Origin: Chitinasiproducens palmae
Lineage (GTDB): Bacteria; Pseudomonadota; Gammaproteobacteria; Burkholderiales; Burkholderiaceae
Assembly: GCF_900095735.1 (NCBI RefSeq)
Contig: NZ_FNLO01000003.1
Coordinates: 248,001 to 312,000 of the forward strand
Direction: 5' to 3'
Length of the DNA stretch: 64,000 nucleotides
Shown here in pieces: positions 51,022 through 59,304 of the stretch. Each line of letters opens with the position of its first letter. The stretch's first letter is position 1. The notes under the pieces are model-generated. The model was given only the letters and a program-made list of their open reading frames with translations, was not told the DNA's origin and searched no databases. The translations under genes were made by a program, and so were the position numbers.

Positions 51022-51378
51022 TCAACGCGACAACAAGGCACCGATCAGGATGCCCACGCCCACGCCGATTCCAACTGCCTGCCACGGCTTTTCCTGCACA
51101 TACGAGTCCGCGCAGTCGTAGGCAGAGCGGCAGGACGACATCGCGGTGGCATGCACGCCGCCGGCGCTGCCGCGCAAGGTCTGGAAGCGCTCGCCAGCCG
51201 TGCCGCGCAGCGCCTGCACCCGCTCGCCGAGCCGCCCGCGCAGTTCTTCGATGCCTTCTCCGGACGCAGTCGCCGTCAAACGCACCAATTCCTGGACGTC
51301 GCTGAGCAGGACTCGCAGGTCTTCGCTGATCTTGGCTTTGCCCAGCGACAGCTGGACGGAGGTCGAGGTATCGGACAT
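51022..51378 (-). CDS. YqjD/ElaB-like (DUF883) ribosome-associated membrane protein
   Basis: A 118-residue protein: coiled helical N-terminal part (LSLGKAKISEDLRVLLSDVQELVRLTATASGEGIEELRGRLGERVQ) and a C-terminal membrane segment PWQAVGIGVGVGILIGALLSR, as in YqjD, ElaB and YgaM. These tail-anchored proteins tie ribosomes to the membrane in stationary phase. AAGGAGC ribosome site before ATG 51378. First gene of its operon. Confidence 0.87.
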   Translation of the reverse strand: MSDTSTSVQLSLGKAKISEDLRVLLSDVQELVRLTATASGEGIEELRGRLGERVQALRGTAGERFQTLRGSAGGVHATAMSSCRSAYDCADSYVQEKPWQAVGIGVGVGILIGALLSR

Positions 51379-52001
51379 GTCCGCTCCTTTGGATGTGGAT
51401 AGGGTTGCGTCGCGGTAAGCACGACACGGTCAGCCCGCGGAACGCACATTCCATGCCTGGCGGAGCGGTCCGCGTGTCGGCAAGCGCACTGCGAGCGCGC
51501 CCTGTCATTGCGCCGACGAAGACCGGACGCCGCTTGTTGACGCAATGCCAAGCGCTCCAGCCACGCCATCAGCGGACGCTGAGGGTCTGCAACGGCGCGG
51601 CCGCGCCGGGATGGGTGGTACGCGGATCTGCACGGCTTGCATAGCGCATCGCATCGCCGGGAGGCGCACCGCACCGACCCGCGCCGCCACTGCAGCCTAC
51701 CGCACCGCGCCGCTGGCGCAACGTGCGCTACCACTCAGCTTTGCAAAAATTGCAGGAACGCCTGCATGCCCGGTTTCGGTTAGGATAAAGATACAAGCCG
51801 GGATGCCGGCCCCGTATGTAAATGCGGCAAATGCCGCAGTCGCAGCAGTCGCGGCAATCGCCCGCCGGCATCGCCTCATTTATGAGATGCCTGGCGGCGG
51901 TGGCCATGGCGACGCTTGCGCGTACGCGGCTCGGGAAGCACCGATGGTAGTCAGCGTCGGTTGGCGCGCCCGCGCGCCCGGTGACAACAGGAACTTCTTT
52001 C
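51379..52001. other. Divergent intergenic region yqjD-like / PspF-like activator
   Basis: About 620 bp with no gene recognised. It has a dyad TGCAGG-AACG-CCTGCA (51751-51766) and the near-palindrome GGCGCAACGTGCG (51715-51727), which also occurs between the divergent sigma-54-like sites at 47.66 kb. No convincing sigma-54 promoter was found upstream of the yqjD-like gene. Confidence 0.45.
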
Positions 52002-53042
52002 ATGCCCTCAAAAGACCTCGAAGCGAACGGCTCGGAGGCGTCCCGTGAAACGGGCAAGCGCGCCGCGAGCAAACCTGCCGGCCTGAAGGCTTACGGCAGC
52101 CTGTTCGGTTCATCCGACGTCATGCTGCAGCTCTACGAACAGATCGAACGTGTCGCCCAGACGGAAGCGACCGCGCTGATCGTCGGCGAGAGCGGCACCG
52201 GCAAGGAGCTGATCGCACGGACGATCCACGACCGCAGCGCGCGCCATGACGGTCCGTTCATCGCCGTCAACTGTGGCGCGATCCCGGACAGCCTGATCGA
52301 GGCCGAACTGTTCGGTCACGAGAAAGGCAGCTTCACCGGCGCCGCGCAGGCACGTGGCGGCTATTTCGAACATGCGTCAGGCGGCACCCTCTTCCTGGAC
52401 GAAGTGACGGAGATGTCGCCGGTCAGACAGGTGAAGCTGTTGCGCGCGCTGGAAACCGGCAAGTTCTTTCGGGTCGGCGGCACTGACGAAATCGTTTCGA
52501 ACGCGCGCGTGATTGCCGCGACCAATCGCGATCCGAACATGGCGGTGAAGGACAACCTCCTGCGCGAAGACCTGATGTACCGGCTCGCGGTCTTCCCGTT
52601 GCGCGCGCCGCCGCTGCGCGAACGCGGCAGCGATCGCGAACTGCTTGCGCAACATTTCCTCGACGAGCTGAACGCCGACAACAATGCGGCGAAGACCTTC
52701 TCGAAGGGGGCGCTGGACACGCTGCGCAGCTACAACTGGCCGGGCAACGTGCGGGAGATGAAGAACGCGGTCTATCGCGCGTTCATTCTTGCGGAAGATA
52801 TCGTCGACCTGCCCAATCCGAACGTCGCGCAGCGTGCCAAGCGCGCGCCGGTCAACGGCGACGCGGTGAATGTCTGGGTCGGCACGCCGCTGGCCGAGGC
52901 GCAGCGCCAGATCATCCTGGCCACGCTGAAGCACTGCGGCGGCGACAAAAAACGCACGGCCAAGGCACTGGGCGTCAGTTTGAAGACGCTGTACAACCGG
53001 CTCGGCACCTACGAGACAGAGGAGTCCGGCGCGCCCCAGTGA
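52002..53042 (+). CDS. PspF-like sigma-54 activator without a sensor domain
   Basis: A 346-residue enhancer-binding protein. There is no N-terminal sensor beyond about 30 residues. Walker A GESGTGKE (62-69), the sigma-54 contact loop GSFTGA (109-114), Walker B GGTLFLDE, and a Fis-like HTH (KKRTAKALGVSLKTLYNRLGTY) at the C-terminus are present. ATG 52002 has AGGAA at a suitable distance; a GTG at 51981 is possible. Lacking a regulatory domain, it should be controlled by expression or a partner, as in PspF. Confidence 0.92.
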   Translation: MPSKDLEANGSEASRETGKRAASKPAGLKAYGSLFGSSDVMLQLYEQIERVAQTEATALIVGESGTGKELIARTIHDRSARHDGPFIAVNCGAIPDSLIEAELFGHEKGSFTGAAQARGGYFEHASGGTLFLDEVTEMSPVRQVKLLRALETGKFFRVGGTDEIVSNARVIAATNRDPNMAVKDNLLREDLMYRLAVFPLRAPPLRERGSDRELLAQHFLDELNADNNAAKTFSKGALDTLRSYNWPGNVREMKNAVYRAFILAEDIVDLPNPNVAQRAKRAPVNGDAVNVWVGTPLAEAQRQIILATLKHCGGDKKRTAKALGVSLKTLYNRLGTYETEESGAPQ

Positions 53043-53048
53043 CAGACG

Positions 53049-53098
53049 GCGAATGGCGCCGCGCGGCGCCGTTCGCGACGTCCCGCATGTGCGGGACG
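53049..53098. terminator. Two tandem hairpins between convergent genes
   Basis: GCGAATGGCGCC pairs with GGCGCCGTTCGC (53049-53060 with 53065-53076, one G-T pair), followed by CGTCCCGCA/TGCGGGACG (53079-53087 with 53090-53098). No T-tract, so it may end transcription only partly. Confidence 0.5.
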
Positions 53099-53109
53099 CG
53101 GGGGCAGGC

Positions 53110-54411
53110 TCAGGCCTCGACGTCCTCCAGGCTGAAGGTCTCGGCCTGGTCGTTATACGAAAAGATCTCGGCGTAGCGTCCCCAGTTGATGACGGCATCG
53201 AGCGTCTCTTGTGCCGCGCTGTCCGACAGGAAATCCTCCAGCTCCTGCTCGAACCGCACGCGCGGCGCGCGATGGCCGGGCCGCTCGTTGAGCACTTTCT
53301 TGATACGCGCCGCCAGCGGCACGGTGCGCAGCAGATGGTCGGCGAACTGGAGCTTGCGCGCCTGGGTGCCGTGGTCGGCGAATACCTTGGCCGCCGCGGT
53401 CAGCAGGATGTCGCCCTCGCGCAGCTCGGCGAAGCCAAGGTTCTGCAGCACCTCGGCCACCGGGAACAGATCGTCGACTTCGAGGTGGAGCGAGCGGGCG
53501 ATCTCCGGCAGGTCGGCCTTGCCGTGATATGGCGCGGCGGCCAGCGTCTCGATCAGGCCCGCCATCAGATTGGTCGACACATGCGGCAGCCAGCTGCCAA
53601 GCACCCAGCCGGTACGCGGCGCGGCCGCGGCGTCGGCACGCGCGGTCATCTTCGCGTAGATCTCGTCCACCAGGCGTCTGAACGCCGGGTCGAGCCGATC
53701 GCGCGGATGCGGGAACGGCACCTTGATTTCGGCGGCCACGCGTCCCGGATTCGACGACAGCAGCAGGATCCGGTCGCACATGAACACCGCTTCCTCGATG
53801 TTGTGCGTGACGATCAACACGGACTTGATCGGCAGGCGCCCTTCGGTCCAGAGGTCGAGCAGGTCCGTGCGGAGCGTCTCCGCGGTCAACACGTCGAGCG
53901 CGGAAAACGGTTCGTCCATCAACAGCAAGGTCGGGTCGACCACCAGGGCGCGCGCGAAGCCGACGCGCTGCCGCATGCCGCCGGACAGCTCGCGCGGATA
54001 GGCATTCTCGAAGCCGTCGAGACCGATCAGGTCGATCGCCGCCAGGGCCCGCTCGCGGCGATCACGTGCCGGCACGCCGAGCGCTTCCAGACCGGCTTCG
54101 ACGTTCTGCAGCACGGTCAGCCACGGAAACAGCGCGAAGGTCTGGAATACCATCGCCACGCCCTTGGCCGGCCCGGTCAGCGGCGCGCCGCGATAGCGCA
54201 CGTCGCCCTCGGACGGCTGGATCAGCCCTGCGATGATGCGCAGCAGCGTCGACTTGCCGGAGCCGGAGCGGCCGAGCAAGCCGACGATCTCGCCTTCGCG
54301 CAGTTGCAGGTTGACGTCGTCGAGCACCATCAGCTCGCCCTGGCTCTTGTTGAAGCCGCGGCTGACGCCACTGAGGTTGAGAATTTCCGCTGCCGGTTGT
54401 TGTGTCGCCAT
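53110..54411 (-). CDS. ABC transporter ATP-binding protein with AAA-associated C-terminal domain
   Basis: A 433-residue ATPase of the nitrate/sulfonate/taurine importer group: Walker A GRSGSGKST (47-55), Q-loop FQTFALFPWLT, signature LSGGMRQR, Walker B LLLMDEPFSALD, H-loop VTHN. Unusually, the C-terminal half (about 290-433) is an extra domain of the AAA-associated type (LMAGLIETLAAAPYHGKADLPEIARSLHLEVDDLFPVAEVLQNLGFAELREGDILLT). ATG 54411 is used. It is 95 bp after the double permease. Confidence 0.9.
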   Translation of the reverse strand: MATQQPAAEILNLSGVSRGFNKSQGELMVLDDVNLQLREGEIVGLLGRSGSGKSTLLRIIAGLIQPSEGDVRYRGAPLTGPAKGVAMVFQTFALFPWLTVLQNVEAGLEALGVPARDRRERALAAIDLIGLDGFENAYPRELSGGMRQRVGFARALVVDPTLLLMDEPFSALDVLTAETLRTDLLDLWTEGRLPIKSVLIVTHNIEEAVFMCDRILLLSSNPGRVAAEIKVPFPHPRDRLDPAFRRLVDEIYAKMTARADAAAAPRTGWVLGSWLPHVSTNLMAGLIETLAAAPYHGKADLPEIARSLHLEVDDLFPVAEVLQNLGFAELREGDILLTAAAKVFADHGTQARKLQFADHLLRTVPLAARIKKVLNERPGHRAPRVRFEQELEDFLSDSAAQETLDAVINWGRYAEIFSYNDQAETFSLEDVEA

Positions 54412-54506
54412 GATGGTGTCGAGCGGTAAGAAGGACGGCGGCGCGCCAGGCGCGCTGCGGCAGTGTTGTGCCAGCGGCCGCCCGAGGCGACCCGCCGGAC
54501 GGTCGT

Positions 54507-56279
54507 TCAGTCGAAGCGCAGGCGCGATTCGGCCCAGGCGTACAGCGGTCGCCACAGCAGCCGGTTGAAGAGCGTGACGAACAACGACATCACCGCGATG
54601 CCGAGGATGATTTTCGGGTAATTACCGGCCGCGGTGGTCTGCGCGATGTAGGCGCCGAGGCCGTGCGCGCTGATGTCCGTATTACCCCACGACACCGCCT
54701 CGGCGACGATGCTCGCGTTCCACGCGCCGCCGGACGCGGTGATCGCGCCCGTGATGTAGTAGGGGAAGATGCCGGGCAGCATCGCCTTCAACCACCATTG
54801 CCAGCCGCGTATGCCGAAGTTCGCCGTGACCTCTCGGAAGTCGTTCGGATAGGCGGTGGTGCCGGCGATCACGTTGAACAGGATGTACCACTGCGTGCCG
54901 AGCACGATCAGCGGTGACAACCAGATGTCCGGGTTCAGGCCGTAGCGGACGATCACGACGACGAACACCGGGAACAGCAGGTTGGCCGGAAAGGCGGCCA
55001 GGAACTGGGCCAGCGGCTGGACCTTCTCGGCCAGCGCGGGCCGCAGGCCGATCAGCACGCCAAGCGGCACCCAGATCAGCGACGCGATCAGCGTCAGCGC
55101 GACCACGCGCAGCAGCGTCAGCAGGCCCAGCCAGAAGACCTCGCCGACGTCATGCCAGCCGACGCCGGTCGACACGAACCGCACGACGCGCCAGACCAGG
55201 AACAGCGTGAGCGCGATCAGCGCCGCGCCCCACAACAGGTCGCCGGCGCGCGCGCGCCACCCGCCGCCGTCCGTCGCCGGTGGGCGAGGCGACCCGCGCC
55301 GCGCCGGTGCCGGCATCCGCAGCGGCACGCGCGCCAGTGCTCCGAGCAGCCAGCCGAACGGCTGCAGCAAGCGCCGGATCAGGCGCGTGTGCTGGATCAG
55401 GTCGAGCAGCCAGGACGCAGGCGCGTCCTGGCTGCTGGTGTTGTCGAGCCGGAACTTGTCGGACCAGGCGACCAGCGGCCGGAACAGCAACTGGTCATAC
55501 AGCAGGATGACGATCGCCATCGCAACGATGACGGCCAGCACCGCCGACAGGCTGCGGTGGTCGATGGCCAGTGCCAGGTACGAGCCGACGCCCGGCAGCG
55601 TGACCGTGCGATTGCCGACCGTGATGGCCTCCGAGGCGACCACGAAGAACCAGCCGCCGGACATGCTCATCATCATGTTCCAGACCAGCCCCGGCATCGC
55701 GAACGGTACGTCGAGCTTCCAAAACCGCTGCCAGCCGGTCAATTGGAAGCTACGCGAGACTTCGCCCAGGTCGCGCGGCACGGTCCGCAGCGACTGGTAG
55801 AAGCTGAACGTCATGTTCCAGGCCTGGCTGGTGAAGATCGCGAAGATCGCCGCGCATTCCGCGCCGATCACCTTGCCTGGCGCCAGCGACAGGAAGAAGG
55901 TGACGGTGATCGAGATATAGCCGAGCACCGGCACCGACTGGAGGATGTCCAGCATCGGCACCAGCACCTTTTCGGCGCGCCGGCTTTTCGCGGCCAGCGT
56001 GCCATAGATCAGCGTGAACACCAGCGCCGCCGCCATCGCGATCAGCATGCGCAGCGTCGTGCGCAGTGCGTACTCCGGCAGCATGCGCCAGTCGAGCGAG
56101 ACCGGTTCGGCGGCCAGCGTCGACATCGGCGCGAGCGTCTGATGGAAGCCGATCGCGATCATCGCGATCGCGCACAGCATCATTGGAAACGCGACGAAAT
56201 CCCAACGGTTCGGCGTCAAACGCCAGGCCGCGGCGTTGGCGCTCGCCAGCCGGTCGATATGCTTGCTGAGCCGGCGCAT
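54507..56279 (-). CDS. Fused double permease of an ABC importer
   Basis: A 590-residue protein made of two BPD-type permease domains joined in tandem. The first (about 25-270) and second (about 325-585) each have an EAA-like loop (EVSRSFQLTGWQRFWKLDVPFAMPGL; EVTANFGIRGWQWWLKAMLPGIFPYYI). The linker near 295-325 is Pro/Arg-rich (cytoplasmic). Such fused permeases with AAA-associated ATPases occur in Proteobacteria; the substrate is unknown and no periplasmic binding protein is nearby. Confidence 0.9.
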   Translation of the reverse strand: MRRLSKHIDRLASANAAAWRLTPNRWDFVAFPMMLCAIAMIAIGFHQTLAPMSTLAAEPVSLDWRMLPEYALRTTLRMLIAMAAALVFTLIYGTLAAKSRRAEKVLVPMLDILQSVPVLGYISITVTFFLSLAPGKVIGAECAAIFAIFTSQAWNMTFSFYQSLRTVPRDLGEVSRSFQLTGWQRFWKLDVPFAMPGLVWNMMMSMSGGWFFVVASEAITVGNRTVTLPGVGSYLALAIDHRSLSAVLAVIVAMAIVILLYDQLLFRPLVAWSDKFRLDNTSSQDAPASWLLDLIQHTRLIRRLLQPFGWLLGALARVPLRMPAPARRGSPRPPATDGGGWRARAGDLLWGAALIALTLFLVWRVVRFVSTGVGWHDVGEVFWLGLLTLLRVVALTLIASLIWVPLGVLIGLRPALAEKVQPLAQFLAAFPANLLFPVFVVVIVRYGLNPDIWLSPLIVLGTQWYILFNVIAGTTAYPNDFREVTANFGIRGWQWWLKAMLPGIFPYYITGAITASGGAWNASIVAEAVSWGNTDISAHGLGAYIAQTTAAGNYPKIILGIAVMSLFVTLFNRLLWRPLYAWAESRLRFD

Positions 56280-56750
56280 CAGTGGGCGTGTTCCGGCGAG
56301 ACCGGGCCGGCGGTGCAGCGTGCGGCGAACAGCGTGTGTTTCATGGCGTCATGTCGTTGGGATGCGGGTCCGGCGACCCACCAGTCGCGCGCGGCGGCGG
56401 CCGATGGCGGACGCCGCCTTTCGTTCGGCTTGCGTCCAGCACGGCCAGCAGCCCGTTGCGCGACGGCACGACACTACTATAATCCGATGACAGTCTTCAA
56501 CCGTTGCCGCGTCAGCTTCGCGGGCGACTGTCAGCCGGCCGCGACAGGGCACGGACGGCCCACTGCATCAGTATCGACGCGGTGTCACGGCAGTGCCGCC
56601 GGGTGGCCCGAGACCAGCGCGATCGCGCGTGCACGCGGCGCCGAACGGGTCGCGGCCCGCTGCCGGCTGCCCTGTCCCGCTTGCGCGCTCACCTCGCGGT
56701 GCCGGCACGCCCGACCGGCACCGGCACCGGCACCGGCACCGACCGGTGAG
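56280..56750. other. Intergenic region with a hexanucleotide repeat
   Basis: A 471-bp spacer. A 6-bp microsatellite, ACCGGC, four copies at 56713-56736, lies just before the sensor kinase stop. A TTGCGC-N16-TATAAT pair (56456-56483, plus strand) resembles a sigma-70 promoter with no gene downstream on that strand. No gene was recognised. Confidence 0.5.
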
Positions 56751-58322
56751 CTAGCCCAGCCGGGCCTGCATGTCGCGCTCACCGCTTGCCGGTGTCGCGG
56801 GCACGGGCGCCACCGCCGGCATCAGCAGGTCGACACGCAGACCGCCTTCCGGGCGATTGCCGATCCGGCATGCACCGCCCGCGCGTCGCGCCAGCCGATC
56901 GACGATTGCCAGTCCCAAGCCACAGTGCGCATTGCCGCCGCGCGCCGGGTCGAGCCGCACGAACGGCCGGGTCGCCGAGGACAGGGCGTCCTGCGCGATG
57001 CCTCGCCCCGAGTCCAGCACGCTGAGCCGCCAAGCGGCGGCGACCGTCGCACGTGCCGCATCGCTTGCGCCCGGTGCATCGGTCGCCGCGTCGGGCGCCG
57101 CCGCCGTCTCGATAACGATCGGCGGCGCGCCATAGGCCCGCGCATTTTCGACGAGGTTGGTCAACACGCGCTCCAGCGTCGCGCGCGGCAGCATGAAACC
57201 CGCGCCCGCCGCGGCCCGCAGCGTCAGTGGCGGCTGGGCCGGATGCACGACGCGATCCGACTCGACGAAGCGCGTGCAGAAGGCGTCGACCTCGATCGGT
57301 TCGCTGGTGTCCGGCGCGTCGTTGGCGAACACCATGAATTCGTCGACGATGTGCGCAAGCGACTCCGTGTCGCGCACCAGGCCCGCTCGCAAGCCCTCGT
57401 CCTCGACCAGCTCCGCGCGCAACCGCATGCGCGCCAGCGGTGCGCGCAGGTCATGCGCCACGCCGGCCAGCATCACATTGCGATCGCGCTCGTTCTCCGC
57501 CAGGCCGTCGACCATCTGGTTGAAGGCGCGCGACACGATGCGCAGTTCGCGGGGCCCCGCCTCTTCCAACGGATCGACACGTTCACCGCCACCGACCCGC
57601 GCGCTGGCCCGCGCCACCTCGACCAGCGGCCGCTGCAGACGCCAGGCCGCCAGCAGCGCGAACAGCACCGCGGCGGTGAACGACACGCCGAGCCAGGCGA
57701 TCATCCGGTTCGGCTGGGGTTCGGGCCGGGGCAGGCGCATGCGGGCCATCAGCCAGGGTTCGCTCGGCGCCATCCTGACCCACACGCGCGGGCGCGGCCC
57801 GCCGCCGGTCACGCGCAGCTCGGTTGCGGCGGGCAGGCGCGCCTTCAGTCTTCCGACAAACGCCTGCATGCCGGGCGGCAGATGAGGGTCCGACGGCGGC
57901 GGCTCGAAGCCGGCCGGCATCCGGCGCACACTGAGCGTGCGGCCGCCATCGGGGCCATGGTCCGCGCCCTGCTCGGGCGCCCCGCCCGGTCCCACGGCGC
58001 CACGCGGCTCACGTCCGGCATCGCGCGGCTGCCCGGGCGGCGGCATGCCGTCGCGGATGCCTGACGCCCGCGGGTCGAGCGGATCCAGCGATTCCGGACG
58101 CTCGCTCACCGCCGCCGGGTCGTGCAACGCATTGCGCAGCACATAGGCTGTCTCGTCGAACGAGTATTGGTCGAGCCATTCGTTGCGCTCGATGCGCATC
58201 AACACGTACCACGCGAAGTGCGGGAACAGCAGCACCACGACGACGAGCACGGCCAGGTGCCCGAACAGCGAATCCAGGCCGAACAGCCATCGCCGCGGCG
58301 CGACGGCGCGCGCGACGTTCAC
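56751..58322 (-). CDS. Sensor histidine kinase (EnvZ/CpxA-type)
   Basis: A 523-residue kinase. Two membrane helices (about 18-40, LAVLVVVVLLFPHFAWYVLM, and 210-232) frame a large periplasmic domain (about 40-208) that is Pro/Gly/Asp-rich. HAMP-like region follows, then the H-box GVAHDLRAPLARM, N-box LTNLVENARAYG, G1 VLDSGRGIAQ and G2 GLGLAIVDRLARR. Start ATG 58322 overlaps the regulator stop (ATGA), so the pair is translated together. The ligand is unknown. Confidence 0.93.
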   Translation of the reverse strand: MNVARAVAPRRWLFGLDSLFGHLAVLVVVVLLFPHFAWYVLMRIERNEWLDQYSFDETAYVLRNALHDPAAVSERPESLDPLDPRASGIRDGMPPPGQPRDAGREPRGAVGPGGAPEQGADHGPDGGRTLSVRRMPAGFEPPPSDPHLPPGMQAFVGRLKARLPAATELRVTGGGPRPRVWVRMAPSEPWLMARMRLPRPEPQPNRMIAWLGVSFTAAVLFALLAAWRLQRPLVEVARASARVGGGERVDPLEEAGPRELRIVSRAFNQMVDGLAENERDRNVMLAGVAHDLRAPLARMRLRAELVEDEGLRAGLVRDTESLAHIVDEFMVFANDAPDTSEPIEVDAFCTRFVESDRVVHPAQPPLTLRAAAGAGFMLPRATLERVLTNLVENARAYGAPPIVIETAAAPDAATDAPGASDAARATVAAAWRLSVLDSGRGIAQDALSSATRPFVRLDPARGGNAHCGLGLAIVDRLARRAGGACRIGNRPEGGLRVDLLMPAVAPVPATPASGERDMQARLG

Positions 58323-59035
58323 ACCGAGCCTTCCGGCACGAATACGTAGCCACGGCCGCGCACCGTCTGGATGAAGCGCGGGTTGGACGGGTCCGACTCG
58401 AGCACCCGGCGCAGCCGCCAGACCTGTACGTCGATGCCGCGATCCGTGCCGTCGTACTCCGGCCCGTGCAATTGTTCGAGCAGACGTTCCCGTGCCAGCG
58501 TGCGCAGCGGATTCGACGCGAAGATCTTGAGTAACGCGAATTCGCTGTCCGACAGGGAAATCGGCATGCCATTCGAGCGGAGCGTGCGCGATTGGAAGTC
58601 CAGCGTGTAGGGCCCGAACGCGAGCGGCTCCCGCTGCTCCGGCGCGGCGCTGATCACGCTGCGCCGGCGCCGCAGCACGGAATGGATGCGGGCGAGCAGT
58701 TCACGCGGATTGAATGGCTTGGCGACGTAGTCGTCCGCGCCGAGCTCGAGTCCCACGATGCGGTCGATGTCATCCGCCCGCGCGGTCAGCATGATCACCG
58801 GGATGTCGTCGCCGCCGGCGCGCAATGCGCGCAACGCGGTCAGACCGTCGGTGTCGGGCATCATCAGGTCCAGCACGATCAGGTCGGGGCGCTCGCGCTC
58901 GAGCCGCCGCTGCAGGGTGGCGCCGTCGTGCAGCACGGAGACCTCCATGCCCTGGCGGGTCAGATACTCGCGCAGCAGGTCGCGCAGGTCTTGGTCGTCG
59001 TCGACGACGAGGATTTGAGTGCTCATGTCATCCAT
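58319..59035 (-). CDS. OmpR-family response regulator
   Basis: A 238-residue regulator: receiver with acidic pair VVDDDQD, D at LIVLDLMMPD (phosphorylation), Lys in VAKPFN, and a winged-helix output domain (SEFALLKIFASNPLRTLARERLLEQLHG ... DVQVWRLRRVLE... TVRGRGYVF). The start may be 59035 (ATG) or 59026 (MSTQ). It is divergent from the Spy/CpxP-like gene with GTAA boxes in between, so it probably controls both. Confidence 0.94.
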   Translation of the reverse strand: MDDMSTQILVVDDDQDLRDLLREYLTRQGMEVSVLHDGATLQRRLERERPDLIVLDLMMPDTDGLTALRALRAGGDDIPVIMLTARADDIDRIVGLELGADDYVAKPFNPRELLARIHSVLRRRRSVISAAPEQREPLAFGPYTLDFQSRTLRSNGMPISLSDSEFALLKIFASNPLRTLARERLLEQLHGPEYDGTDRGIDVQVWRLRRVLESDPSNPRFIQTVRGRGYVFVPEGSV

Positions 59036-59092
59036 TGTAGCCGCGGCTCGCCGCCGTGCAGCCTCGCTCGGGCCGCGCGCCGCGACGGTCCG

Positions 59093-59218
59093 CTTACCGT
59101 TGATTACGGCAGACGCGTCTGATGGGCGCTCCGGTAAGTCTGCGTAAGCGAAAGTAAGCGCCGACTGTCAGGGTAACGTCAGGTAATACACCAGCCGGTG
59201 GACGTAACACATCGTCGC
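59093..59218. promoter_or_regulatory. Array of CpxR-like GTAA boxes
   Basis: GTAAG at 59134, 59144 and 59154 (10-bp period), GTAAC/GTAAT at 59173 and 59183 (10-bp period), GTAAC at 59214, and on the other strand GTAAT/GTAAG at 59107-59093 (10-bp period). E. coli CpxR binds GTAAA-N5-GTAAA, the same spacing. The array lies between the divergent response regulator gene and the Spy/CpxP-like gene. Confidence 0.65.
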
Positions 59219-59304
59219 CAAGCCGCACCGTATCCTTCGGCCATGTCGTCGCACAACGTCGCCTCGGGCGGCGCCGAACGGCACCACTGCAAGGAGAGCC
59301 AATC

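Noticed and set aside
51714-51730. TGGCGCAACGTGCGCT as a sigma-54 promoter for the PspF-like gene
   Set aside because: Only the GG/GC spacing fits; the -12 box reads GCGC. It is better described as a dyad. It is also 270 bp from the start codon.
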